Origin: Acidobacteriota bacterium
GTDB lineage: Bacteria; Acidobacteriota; Blastocatellia; UBA7656
Assembly (NCBI GenBank): GCA_038040445.1
Contig: JBBPIG010000003.1
Location: forward strand, 124,001-188,000
DNA: 64,000 nt
Direction: 5' to 3'
Part shown: piece after piece, positions 1-7,660 of the stretch
How positions within the stretch are numbered: position 1 is the first letter of the stretch
Layout: each line of letters starts with the position of its first letter
Notes under the pieces: model-generated
Databases searched by the model: none
Seen by the model: only the letters and a program-made list of their open reading frames with translations
Told to the model about the DNA's origin: nothing
Position numbers and translations under genes: made by a program

Positions 1-60
1 AGACTTCAGTCTGTGTCTTTTGAATCTAACGACCGGCACAGGCTAGAGTCAACGCAACGT

Positions 61-97
61 CCGGAACCCGGAACCCGGAACTCTGAACCAGGAACCA
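61..97. repeat. Short GGAACC-type direct repeats
   Basis: Degenerate direct repeats of a GGAACCCGGAACTC-like unit lie just before the nitrilase gene. The same phrase returns in both orientations near 21878-21945. The left edge of the window (about 1-22) also carries one arm of the GACTTCAGTC palindrome family seen complete near 57250. No gene is seen in 1-103. Confidence 0.6.
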
Positions 98-103
98 CAA
101 AAG

Positions 104-1024
104 TTGATCGTCAAAGTGGCAGCAGTTCAAGCAGCTCCGGTCTATATGGATCTGGCGCGCTCGGTCGAAAAAGCTATCTCGCTTATTGCGGAAGCCGCTT
201 CATCAGGCGCGAAGTTGATCGTCTTTCCCGAGACGTGGCTGCCGGGCTATCCCGCCTGGCTCGATTGCTGCCGCGATGTCGCGCTGTGGGACCACGAGCC
301 GGCGAAGAAAGTCTTTGCTCGATTGATGGAGAACAGCGTGGTCGTGCCGGGGCCGGTCACCGAAGCGCTCGCCGCAGCGGCGCGCGAGCATCAAGTTGTT
401 CTCAACATCAGCGTTCACGAGCGAGTCGTAGAAGGCGCCGGCCGCGGCACGCTTTACAACACCATGCTGACCTTTGGCGAAGACGGTGCGTTGCTCAACA
501 CGCATCGCAAGATCATGCCTACCTACACCGAGCGGATGATCTGGGGCCAGGGCGACGGTTCAGGCCTGCGAGCCGTCGCAACCGGCGCCGGCCGGGTCGG
601 CGGATTGATCTGCTGGGAGCACTGGATGCCGCTTGCGCGTCAGGTGCTGCACTCGTCGGGCGAAGACATTCACATTGCCGCCTGGCCGCAGGTGAAAGAG
701 ATGAACCTTGTCGCAAGCCGGCACTACGCGTTTGAAGGCAGATGCTTCGTGATCGCCTGCGGCGCGGTAATGAGAGCAAGCGAGCTTCCTGCGGAGCTTG
801 AGCCAATCGAATCGCTAAAGCAGCGTCCCGATTCATTCGTGCTCAACGGCGGCAGTGCGATCATTGCGCCGGACGGTTCATTGCTTGCGGGTCCGGTGTT
901 TGACGAAGAGGTGATCCTGACGGCCGATCTTGATTTGTCACGCGTGGCAGAAGAGAGTCTTGCACTAGATGTGACGGGACACTATTCTCGCCCAGACATC
1001 TTTGACGTGAAGCTGAAGTTCTGA
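104..1024 (+). CDS. Carbon-nitrogen hydrolase, nitrilase type
   Basis: Cytosolic nitrilase-superfamily enzyme of 306 aa that would hydrolyse a nitrile or amide C-N bond; the substrate cannot be told from sequence. The catalytic triad is visible: Glu43 in [12 protein letters not shown], Lys136 in [11 protein letters not shown] and Cys170 in LICWEHWMP. The LPGYPAW and CWEHWMP surroundings favour true nitrilase/cyanide-hydratase branches over N-carbamoylases. Translation probably starts at a TTG, because the conserved first strand ([11 protein letters not shown]) begins immediately after it; the first ATG at residue 15 would remove that strand. It converges on the selenoprotein gene with no gap: its TGA ends at 1024 and the opposing TAA starts at 1025. 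Confidence 0.93.
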   Translation: MIVKVAAVQAAPVYMDLARSVEKAISLIAEAASSGAKLIVFPETWLPGYPAWLDCCRDVALWDHEPAKKVFARLMENSVVVPGPVTEALAAAAREHQVVLNISVHERVVEGAGRGTLYNTMLTFGEDGALLNTHRKIMPTYTERMIWGQGDGSGLRAVATGAGRVGGLICWEHWMPLARQVLHSSGEDIHIAAWPQVKEMNLVASRHYAFEGRCFVIACGAVMRASELPAELEPIESLKQRPDSFVLNGGSAIIAPDGSLLAGPVFDEEVILTADLDLSRVAEESLALDVTGHYSRPDIFDVKLKF

Positions 1025-1669
1025 TTATTTGGATGTCTTCATCTGGGCAAGCATCGCTTTCAGTTTCGCTGTGAACGTTGCTTCGTCTAACCGCGGTGCT
1101 TTTGTCACGCCGTCGAGTTGATGCATCCAGAATTCGGGCGCCGGCGGCTCCTCCTCCCACGTTGCAGCAGTCCCGTACAAAAGATACACATCCCAAGCGA
1201 TGCTTCTCTCAGTCCTGAGAACCCGCTCCCAGAGTTCGCCGGTTTGAGATTCCGCGTCGAGGAAGTAAGAGACTCGCCTGTCTCGAAAGCTATTCGAGAG
1301 CTTTCGCGCTTCGCCGCGGAAGTCACCACCAAAGATGGGAAGCCAGACGACGTAAGCTCTGACTCGATCCTCGGTCACCTTCTTTAGGGTCTTCACTATG
1401 TTGGAGAACCCCCAACGACACATCGGTCAGGTGGGAGAGACAAGAGCAATCAACCGCACCTTGCCCGCGTCGTTCCGAAAGCGTTCCTTCAATTGGTCAA
1501 GGCTGAGGAGTTCGACGGCTCGCGTCTTGCGGACTGCCGCAGCGGAACTGCCAGCTTTCTGCGCCGCGGCGCATGTAGGCGCACTCAGGCCGGCTAGTAT
1601 TGCTGCTAAGACTATCAGGGCTATGATTGCAGGCCACCGCTTCGAGCTGTCTGCGTGTTGCGTTCTCAT
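1025..1669 (-). CDS. Candidate selenoprotein, exported thioredoxin-like UxxC protein
   Basis: Read conventionally, the minus strand holds two open frames (1750-1427 and 1423-1025), but they are in the same frame and separated by one TGA at 1429-1427 plus one Pro codon. Reading TGA as selenocysteine gives one 214-aa protein: an N-terminal signal anchor (hydrophobic AIIALIVLAAILAGL, residues about 15-30), then a thioredoxin-like core in which strand LIALVSPT runs into Sec81-Pro-Met-Cys84, followed by a helix and the strand VRAYVVWLPIF. UPMC sits exactly where a CxxC redox motif belongs, and sequence on both sides looks like one conserved domain. A SECIS-like hairpin lies just downstream. Start chosen at ATG 1669 (GAAGAA upstream); ATG 1687 is an in-frame alternative. 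A simple nonsense pseudogene is the main rival explanation. Confidence 0.8.
1400..1416 (-). promoter_or_regulatory. Candidate bacterial SECIS hairpin
   Basis: On the minus strand, GTTGG (1416-1412) pairs perfectly with CCAAC (1404-1400). A G-T and a G-C pair can extend the stem to 7 bp, leaving the loop GTT. The stem opens 10 nt after the in-frame TGA and the loop G lies about 16-18 nt after it. Known bacterial SECIS elements sit inside the coding sequence right after UGA, with a small G-containing apical loop about 16-37 nt away. Position and shape therefore fit; this was judged by eye, not folded computationally. Confidence 0.65.
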
Positions 1670-1800
1670 TTCTTCTGCGTAAATCATAGCACAGGGTTTA
1701 AGAGGATTGGTGAGATTGACTCTTGCCGAAATGCACGGTCTAACGGTCAAGCAATCACGCGCACGAACAGCGGACCATTGCCTGGAGGGGCGAGTTTAGT

Positions 1801-1890
1801 CAGAAGAGCATGGAGTTCAGGCTTTAGCCTGCGTCTGTTCTGATTGACCGAGCCAAGACCAGGCTGAAGCCTGAACTCCATGCTCTTCTG
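1801..1890. repeat. Long inverted repeat with palindromic arms
   Basis: Two 30-nt arms (1801-1830 and 1861-1890) are reverse complements with one mismatch, around a 30-nt spacer. Each arm contains its own small palindrome (AGGCTTTAGCCT and AGGCTGAAGCCT). It fills most of the gap between the selenoprotein promoter side and the MFS gene and belongs to the dispersed palindrome class of this window. Confidence 0.85.
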
Positions 1891-2013
1891 ATAGGAGCCG
1901 AGTGCTGTATACTACCGGGCGCTTACCGTCGGCGAAGTAGGAAGACGACGTGCTGTCAGCACACGCCACGCAAGCCGGCGGGTGGCCGCTGCCGGCTTCC
2001 GATCGACTATTCT

Positions 2014-3288
2014 ATGGATCACGAGGTGCAGCGACGACGGTTCACGGGTCTCTGGCGCCACGGCGCTTTCATGCGGCTGTGGACTGGCCAAACGCTGTCC
2101 GTCTTCGGCTCGCTGATCGGCAGTACGGCGATGGGGTTCACTGCGATTCTCGTCCTTCACGCTACGCCGTTCCAGCTCGGGCTCCTTTCGGCCGCCCGCC
2201 TTGCGCCGGGGTTCCTGACCGGTTTGATCGCGGGCGCCTGGGTGGACCGGCTGCGGCGAAGGCCGATCCTGATCGTTGCCGACATTGGGCGAGCCGCGCT
2301 GCTGGCCACAATTCCGCTGGCGGCGGTCCTTGGCCATCTGCGAATCGAGCAACTCTACATCATTACTTTCCTGGTCAGCATCCTGACGATCTTCTTCGAT
2401 GTCGCGTACCAGTCTTATCTACCCTCGCTGATAGGCCGGAAAGATCTGATCGAGGGCAACAGCAAGCTCTCGGCTAGCGCCTCTGTCGCCGAGGTCAGCG
2501 GGTTCGGCCTGGCTGGCTGGCTCGTTCAGATTTTCACGGCCCCGATTACGATCCTGATCGACGCAATCTCGTTCCTCGCCTCAGCGGTCTGTGTCTCGCT
2601 GATTCGTGTCCCGGAGCAGGCGGCGGTCAGCGACGCACAGCCGAACATGCGCCGCGAGATCGCAGAGGGTTTGCATGCAGTCTGGAGCCATCCGCTTCTA
2701 CGCGCTACAGCAGCATGCATGCTCACACAGGAGTTCTTCGGTGGGATGTACGGCACGCTGGTGGTCTTGTACATGGCGCGCGATCTCGGGTTTGCGCCGG
2801 GCGTCCTCGGCACGATCTGGGCGGTGGGCGGAATCAGCTCGCTCATCGGCGCGATGGTGACCGCCTCGGCGACCCGGCGGTTTGGGATCGGCCCGGCGAT
2901 GATCGTGGGATTGCTAGTGATGGGTACCGCGATGTTCTTCATCCCGCTGGCACAGGGCGCGACGCTCACTGCGGCAGTGTTGCTGCTCATCCAGCAGATC
3001 GGAGGGGATGGCGCAGCGACCATCTACCAGATCAACCAGGTCAGCCTGCGCCAGGCGATCACGCCGGAGCGGTTGCTTGGGCGTGTGAATGCCAGCGCGC
3101 ATTTTCTTGGGTTGGGCGGAACGCTTGCGGGCTCGCTGCTGGGTGGGCTATTGGGCGAGATGATTGGGGTGCGAATGACGCTGTTTCTGGGCGCGTTCGG
3201 CACTGTGTTGTCGGCGCTCTGGCTGGTGCTGTCACCTGTTCGTGAGCTGCGCGCTGCTCCCGCGGCGCTCGCCGAACCGGCAGCCTGA
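2014..3288 (+). CDS. MFS transporter, MFS_3/EntS-like exporter
   Basis: Integral membrane protein of 424 aa with about 12 hydrophobic segments, of the major facilitator superfamily. The loop between helices 2 and 3 carries the MFS signature GAWVDRLRRRP (about residues 74-84). The overall look (short N-terminus WRHGAFMRLWTGQTLSVFGS, and FDVAYQSYLPSLI after helix 4) is that of the MFS_3 group that includes enterobactin exporter EntS and macrolide efflux proteins. Substrate unknown. It stands alone between two palindromic elements, with no regulator next to it. Confidence 0.88.
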   Translation: MDHEVQRRRFTGLWRHGAFMRLWTGQTLSVFGSLIGSTAMGFTAILVLHATPFQLGLLSAARLAPGFLTGLIAGAWVDRLRRRPILIVADIGRAALLATIPLAAVLGHLRIEQLYIITFLVSILTIFFDVAYQSYLPSLIGRKDLIEGNSKLSASASVAEVSGFGLAGWLVQIFTAPITILIDAISFLASAVCVSLIRVPEQAAVSDAQPNMRREIAEGLHAVWSHPLLRATAACMLTQEFFGGMYGTLVVLYMARDLGFAPGVLGTIWAVGGISSLIGAMVTASATRRFGIGPAMIVGLLVMGTAMFFIPLAQGATLTAAVLLLIQQIGGDGAATIYQINQVSLRQAITPERLLGRVNASAHFLGLGGTLAGSLLGGLLGEMIGVRMTLFLGAFGTVLSALWLVLSPVRELRAAPAALAEPAA

Positions 3289-3333
3289 GGTTGTCAAGCT
3301 GAGCGCTTTGCATTCATCGCTCGTTGCTCAGGG

Positions 3334-3420
3334 CTCGTGGTCGGGAAGGTGGGCTTGCCCCCGATGAGCCAGTGCTCTGCTTATAGACAGCGGGGGCAAG
3401 CCCACCTTCCCGACCACGAG
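3334..3420. repeat. Perfect 30-bp inverted repeat
   Basis: Arms 3334-3363 and 3391-3420 are perfect reverse complements (30 bp) around a 27-nt spacer; the core reads GTGGGCTTGCCCCC. It starts about 45 nt after the MFS stop and could fold as a hairpin in its mRNA, but no T-run follows, so it looks like a repeat element rather than a standard terminator. Confidence 0.85.
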
Positions 3421-3482
3421 CCTGAGTTATGCGCGGGTTTGGCCGCGAGTAACACTCCGATGAATCAAGTTGGAGTTCTGGT

Positions 3483-3612
3483 GGGTGGCGGCATAAATCT
3501 TGTTAGCGGTGCCCGGCGCCACCCGCTTCGCGGGTTCAGGTGGTTCCGTTCTGCCGTTCCACGGGTTCGCGGACTCACCCGTGGCTTTATGCCGCCACCC
3601 GCTTCGCGGGTT
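3483..3612. repeat. Nested inverted and direct repeats
   Basis: GGGTGGCGGCATAAA (3483-3497) is inverted at 3586-3600. The hairpin CCACCCGCTTCGCGGGTT occurs at 3519-3536 and its core again at 3596-3612. Together with 3334-3420 this accounts for most of the 378-bp gap before the HhH gene; an open frame runs through it but has no coding character. Confidence 0.75.
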
Positions 3613-3666
3613 AGTGAAGCTGCGGATGGATTGACCTTGCCTCGCAAGCGGAGATACCTTACTCGC

Positions 3667-4170
3667 GTGAGCGATTCACAAACTCAAGAAGGAAATCCCG
3701 CGGCCGACAACGCTGAAGTGGCCCGGGTCCTCCAGCAGATCGCCGACATGCTCGAGTTCAAAAACGAAAACCCGTTCAAATACCGCTCCTATCAGATGGC
3801 AGCCGAAACAATCGGTTCGATGGCAACCCCGGTGACTGACATTGTCTCGCGAGGCGGCGCCGGCGAGCTTCAGAAGATTCCAGGCATCGGCAAGACAATC
3901 AGTGCGCAGATACTGGAGATCATTCAAACAGGGAAGTCTTCATATTTTGAAGAACTAACCAAAGATATTCCCGCGACTGTGCTCGACTTGCGGAGAGTCT
4001 CCGGCATCGGACTGAAAACCGCGCAGTTGCTTTACCGGGATCTTGGCGTGAACAGTCTCGATCAATTGAAATCGTTAGCCGAGGGAGGGGGGCTGGCGTC
4101 TGTTCCCGGCCTGGGTGAGAAGACCATCGCTCGAATAAAGTCATCGCTGACCCGGCTGAGTCAGAAGTGA
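3667..4170 (+). CDS. Stand-alone helix-hairpin-helix protein (PolX N-terminal-like)
   Basis: 167-aa protein matching only the N-terminal 8-kDa and HhH part of bacterial family X DNA polymerases. The start of the family domain (EVARVLQQIADMLEFKNENPF, about residues 17-37) is followed by three HhH-type loops: IPGIGKT (71-77), VSGIGLKT and VPGLGEKT. The polymerase palm and the PHP exonuclease domain of full PolX (usually near 570 aa) are absent; the frame ends right after the third loop and trkA follows 96 bp later. GTG 3667 is chosen because the conserved domain starts only 16 residues later and the next ATG would cut into it. Probably a DNA-binding protein; catalysis is not supported. Confidence 0.75.
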   Translation: MSDSQTQEGNPAADNAEVARVLQQIADMLEFKNENPFKYRSYQMAAETIGSMATPVTDIVSRGGAGELQKIPGIGKTISAQILEIIQTGKSSYFEELTKDIPATVLDLRRVSGIGLKTAQLLYRDLGVNSLDQLKSLAEGGGLASVPGLGEKTIARIKSSLTRLSQK

Positions 4171-4266
4171 GCGCCGGTGTGAACGTGATTCAGTCCTGTC
4201 AGGAGCCGCGCGCTGATCTCCTTGCGCTTGTCAGCGGTTCGGCTGGGCGTTAGTCTAAAGGAAGGC

Positions 4267-5412
4267 ATGAAGATCGTCGTTATCGGATACGGGAGAGTTG
4301 GGTCAAGAACAGTTGCAGCGCTTCTCGAGCGAGGGCACGAGATCACCGTCGTAGACAAGGAAGCCAGCCGTCTCGGCCGCGCTTCGCAACTGGAAGGCGT
4401 CGAACTTGTTCAAGGTAACGGCATCGACGTGGACGTCCAGCGCGAAGCCGGCATAGGCGAAGCCGACCTCCTGCTTGCGGTGACCTTCGATGATAACGTG
4501 AACCTGATGGCTGCGCAGGTCGCGCGCACCCATTTTCACATCCCCCGCGCAATCGCTCGCGTGTACGAACCAAGCCACGCAGAAGCCACTCAGGAAGATC
4601 CCCAGTTGATCGTCGTCTGCCCCACCCTTCTTGCTGTGACTATGATCGTCGAGCAGGTGGATATCGCGGCGGGTCAACCTGCGCCGGAGCGAATGCCGCC
4701 CGAAGTCGCTGTAGCTCAACCGCGGCGGCGCACCGAACCGACGGATGATTCGCGATACATCCTGATCTCCGGCGGCGGTAAGGTCGGAGTGAATCTCGCG
4801 CGCGAGCTCTACGAGAGCGGGCACGAGGTGGCCCTTATCGAAAGAGATCCGGTTCGCGCTGTTGCGTTATCAGCCAAGCTCGACTGCCAGATATACGTCG
4901 GCGACAGCTCGACGCACGACGTGCTCGAGGGCGCGGACGCAGCCCGTGCGCGGGTGTTTGTGGCGGCTACCGGCAGCGATCAGGACAACCTGATCGCTTG
5001 CGAGGTGGCCAAGAAAGTATTCGGAATTCAAAAGACGATCGCCCGAGCCTCGAATCCAAAGAACGAAGAGGTCATGGCGCGGCTCGGCGTAGATTCCACG
5101 GTCAGCTCGACCGCAATCATCCAACAGGTCATTGAACGCGAGCTTCCGACCGTTCGCATAAAGACTTTGCTTAGTCTCCAGTCGGGCGCTTTTCAGATAC
5201 TCGAATACCCGCTGGACGCGACCTCTCCGGCTAGCGGCCGCATGGTGCGGGAGATCGAGTTGCCCCAAGAAACCAACCTCATCGCTATTTTGCGCGGCAA
5301 CACAATGGTAGTCCCCCGCGGGGAAACCGTGCTCGAAGACGGGGACGTGATAGTCGCGTTGGTGAATACGGAAAAGGAAGCAGGGCTGCGGCTGGCCTTG
5401 CTCGGCGCCTAG
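4267..5412 (+). CDS. trkA: TrkA-family potassium channel/transporter regulator
   Basis: Cytosolic NAD(H)-binding regulatory subunit of Trk-type K+ uptake, 381 aa. Two Rossmann RCK-N domains are visible: the first starts MKIVVIGYGRVGSRTV with GxGxxG at residues 7-12, the second begins ILISGGGKVGVNL at about residue 162. One C-terminal TrkA_C/RCK-C domain covers roughly residues 300-381. The first RCK-C domain, present in canonical TrkA of about 450 aa, is missing, giving an N-N-C layout with a Pro/Arg-rich linker. No trkH/trkG membrane subunit lies nearby. The start ATG fits the first beta strand and follows an AAAGGAAGG Shine-Dalgarno sequence. Confidence 0.88.
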   Translation: MKIVVIGYGRVGSRTVAALLERGHEITVVDKEASRLGRASQLEGVELVQGNGIDVDVQREAGIGEADLLLAVTFDDNVNLMAAQVARTHFHIPRAIARVYEPSHAEATQEDPQLIVVCPTLLAVTMIVEQVDIAAGQPAPERMPPEVAVAQPRRRTEPTDDSRYILISGGGKVGVNLARELYESGHEVALIERDPVRAVALSAKLDCQIYVGDSSTHDVLEGADAARARVFVAATGSDQDNLIACEVAKKVFGIQKTIARASNPKNEEVMARLGVDSTVSSTAIIQQVIERELPTVRIKTLLSLQSGAFQILEYPLDATSPASGRMVREIELPQETNLIAILRGNTMVVPRGETVLEDGDVIVALVNTEKEAGLRLALLGA

Positions 5413-5454
5413 CCCGCAGCAGCCGTTCGTTGATACTGGAACAAGGGGATCACT

Positions 5455-5820
5455 GTGAAAAAGGTACTAGTTGTCGAAGATCATCACGACACTTCATTCT
5501 TGCTCTGCCGTTTGCTGAAGACCGAGGGATACGAAGTGGAGCATGCGATCGATGGGATGGTAGGTTATAACGCCGCCTCGAGCGCGCCCCCGGACCTGAT
5601 CGTTACCGACATCCAGATGCCGCGCATGGATGGGATCGAAATGATAAAACGGATTCGCCGGTCGGCCGACATCAGCCGCACGCCGATCATAGTGATGAGC
5701 GCTTACGGAAAGCGGGTGATCGACGAGGCGCTTGATGCCGGAGCCGACGGCTTCGTCGAGAAACCCATCGATCTGGCGAGCTTCCTGGAAACGATCAAGT
5801 CAAAGCTTCCCGTAGGGTGA
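5455..5820 (+). CDS. Single-domain response regulator (CheY-like)
   Basis: 121-aa receiver domain without an output domain. Phospho-acceptor Asp52 (VTDIQMPRMDG), acidic pair Glu8/Asp9, Ser82 and Lys103 (EKP) are all in place. GTG start with a GGGGATCACT leader. It sits 42 bp after trkA on the same strand and tail-to-tail with the FHA-GGDEF gene, which makes a functional link to that cyclase possible but unproven. No histidine kinase is adjacent. Confidence 0.92.
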   Translation: MKKVLVVEDHHDTSFLLCRLLKTEGYEVEHAIDGMVGYNAASSAPPDLIVTDIQMPRMDGIEMIKRIRRSADISRTPIIVMSAYGKRVIDEALDAGADGFVEKPIDLASFLETIKSKLPVG

Positions 5821-5833
5821 GCATCACTGCGCA

Positions 5834-6829
5834 TCACTGGGCATCTGCGGGACCGTAGATGATTGCCGAAGCATCGACCGTAGGATGAAAGGAATCCGGC
5901 CGGTCTACCTCAGGATCGAAGACACAGGTTCGATTGCGCCCGCTGAGCTTGGCTCTGAAGAGAGACTGATCTGCCTTCTGTACGATCTCCAGCGCCCCCG
6001 CGCCGTCATCTGGGAATGTAGCCACCCCCAGGCTGATCGTGATGTGCATTGTCTGAGCGAGATCGCTGGTGGATGCCGGGAACGGATGGGCTTCGACGGT
6101 CTTTCTGATTCCTTCAGCTACTTCAAACGCGCGTTCGCGCGAACCCACCACGTAAGCCATGTACTCCTCGCCGCCGTAACGTGCCGCCAGGTCCGCGCTG
6201 CCGGCAACATCGCGAATGATGTGGCCGACATCGCGAATGGTGTGGCTTCCCACAAGATGCCCGCGCCCGTCGTTGACTCGCTTGAAGAAGTCGATGTCCA
6301 TCATCAGAACGCTGATCTGAGAAGGCGCCGCGCTGCGGGCCGCTTCGGTGATCTTGTGATCAAGCTCGGCGAACAGACTCCGGCGCGAGCGCAGACCCGT
6401 AAGCTCGTCGCGCTGGGTCATCTGATGAAGCTTCTCCTGAAACTCGGCCTCAAACTCGTCGAGCATCGCGTACTTCATCATGTGGTCGCCGATTTTTATC
6501 TTGTCGCCGTCCTGAAGTAGCTGTTGCGACGTAATCTTTGCGCCATTCAGAAAGGTCCCGTTGGTGGAGTCCAGATCGTTGACGTAGTACTCGAGGCAGT
6601 TTCCCTCCAGGCAAAGGCGTATTATCTCGGCGTGCAGGCGCGAGGCGATTTCGTCTCTGAGCACCAGGTCGGCCTTTGAGCCGCGACCTACGACGGTGCG
6701 CTCCTTTTCCAGATTGATCGTTACTCCGATTGAGTTGCCCTGCAATACGACCAGGACTGGCCGCTTGGTGTTCCCCGCTAGAGCGACTTCGCGGAGGTCG
6801 AGCTTTATTGTGCGCTCGGCATCATTCAC
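5834..6829 (-). CDS. FHA-GGDEF diguanylate cyclase
   Basis: 331-aa cytosolic protein. An N-terminal FHA phosphothreonine-binding domain (about residues 40-120: VVGRGSKADLVL, SRLHAEI, DSTNGTFLNG) precedes a GGDEF domain (about 140-300: RDELTGLRSRR, MDIDFFKRVND, YGGEEY). The active-site loop reads GGEEY rather than GGDEF/GGEEF; aromatic replacement of the last Phe should be tolerated. The inhibitory RxxD I-site expected five residues upstream is not present (GSAD instead), so product inhibition may be weak. An FHA-GGDEF layout suggests a c-di-GMP enzyme placed by phospho-Thr signalling. Confidence 0.93.
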   Translation of the reverse strand: MNDAERTIKLDLREVALAGNTKRPVLVVLQGNSIGVTINLEKERTVVGRGSKADLVLRDEIASRLHAEIIRLCLEGNCLEYYVNDLDSTNGTFLNGAKITSQQLLQDGDKIKIGDHMMKYAMLDEFEAEFQEKLHQMTQRDELTGLRSRRSLFAELDHKITEAARSAAPSQISVLMMDIDFFKRVNDGRGHLVGSHTIRDVGHIIRDVAGSADLAARYGGEEYMAYVVGSRERAFEVAEGIRKTVEAHPFPASTSDLAQTMHITISLGVATFPDDGAGALEIVQKADQSLFRAKLSGRNRTCVFDPEVDRPDSFHPTVDASAIIYGPADAQ

Positions 6830-6867
6830 AGCTAATCACCTTTGATGAATGAATATATCAACGACCG

Positions 6868-6923
6868 GGCAAAGAGCAAAGAGCAAAGAGCAAAGGGCGA
6901 AGGGCGAAGGGCGAAGGGCGAAG
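6868..6923. repeat. Eight tandem heptamers
   Basis: Exactly eight 7-bp units: one GGCAAAG, three AGCAAAG and four GGCGAAG, i.e. two homogenised blocks of one purine-rich heptamer. The array lies between the divergent diguanylate cyclase and ribA genes, 22 bp upstream of the proposed ribA -35 box. Confidence 0.9.
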
Positions 6924-6945
6924 CGCTTTGCTCCTTTCTCTTCGC

Positions 6946-6974
6946 TTGACGCTAACAAGACCGCTAACTACACT
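6946..6974 (+). promoter_or_regulatory. Predicted sigma-70-type promoter of ribA
   Basis: TTGACG (6946-6951), a 17-bp spacer and TACACT (6969-6974) lie 32 bp before the ribA start. The -35 matches 5 of 6 consensus bases and the -10 matches 4 of 6. No FMN riboswitch was recognised in the short leader. Confidence 0.55.
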
Positions 6975-7006
6975 TTTACCAAGTTAATCATTGATCGGGT
7001 TCGACT

Positions 7007-7660
7007 ATGACGAAAACCAACGGCGATTCAAACAGACGATGCAGCGGTGTTGAGCGTCTCGCCGAAGCAAATCTGCCAACCGAATTCGGACTGTTTCGAA
7101 TCATCGGCTTCAAGAGCCTCGCCACTAACGAAGAGTTTCCCGTGCTCGTCAAAGGAGAGCTGGATGAAAACACACCTGCTCTCGTTCGCATTCACTCACA
7201 GTGCTTGACTGGTGACGTGTTTCACTCCCTGAAGTGCGACTGCGGTCGACAGCTTGATCACGCGATGAAGCTCATTCAAGAAGAAGGGCGAGGCGTGATC
7301 ATCTATCAACAACAGGAAGGCCGTGGCATTGGTATCACGAACAAGATTCGTGCTTACGAGCTTCAGGATGCCGGCCAGGACACGGTGGAAGCGAACCTGT
7401 CGCTGGGGTTCGAGGCCGATCTTCGCCAGTATGAATGTTGCGTGGATATTCTCAAGCAACTGGGTCTGCGGCGCATCCGGCTGATGTCTAACAACCCGGA
7501 GAAGATCGCGGCGGTGCAGCAAGCAGGGATCGAGATAGTCGAACGCGTTTCTATTGAAGTTGAACCGCACGAGAAGTCGCTGGGCTACATGAAGACCAAG
7601 AAAGAGAAGCTGGGCCACCTTCTGGACAACGTCGGGGCCGAAGACAAGGCGCTCATCTAA
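7007..7660 (+). CDS. ribA: GTP cyclohydrolase II
   Basis: First enzyme of riboflavin synthesis, converting GTP to 2,5-diamino-6-ribosylamino-pyrimidinone phosphate, formate and PPi. 217 aa, the monofunctional length; no RibB domain is attached. The zinc ligands are Cys66, Cys77 and Cys79 ([17 protein letters not shown]), followed by [16 protein letters not shown] and NNPEKIAAV. The first 20 residues are poorly conserved, so a slightly later start is possible. No other rib gene is nearby. Its last four bases overlap the 3' end of the convergent hypothetical gene. Confidence 0.95.
   Translation: MTKTNGDSNRRCSGVERLAEANLPTEFGLFRIIGFKSLATNEEFPVLVKGELDENTPALVRIHSQCLTGDVFHSLKCDCGRQLDHAMKLIQEEGRGVIIYQQQEGRGIGITNKIRAYELQDAGQDTVEANLSLGFEADLRQYECCVDILKQLGLRRIRLMSNNPEKIAAVQQAGIEIVERVSIEVEPHEKSLGYMKTKKEKLGHLLDNVGAEDKALI

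Noticed and set aside
13-735. Long Ser/Arg-rich frame overlapping the nitrilase gene
   Set aside because: It is a shadow of the nitrilase gene in another frame; its composition is that of frame-shifted GC-rich coding sequence.
3337-3666. Upstream extension of the HhH gene by 110 codons
   Set aside because: The extension is made of palindromic repeat sequence with no ribosome-binding site and no coding character; GTG 3667 agrees with the family start.
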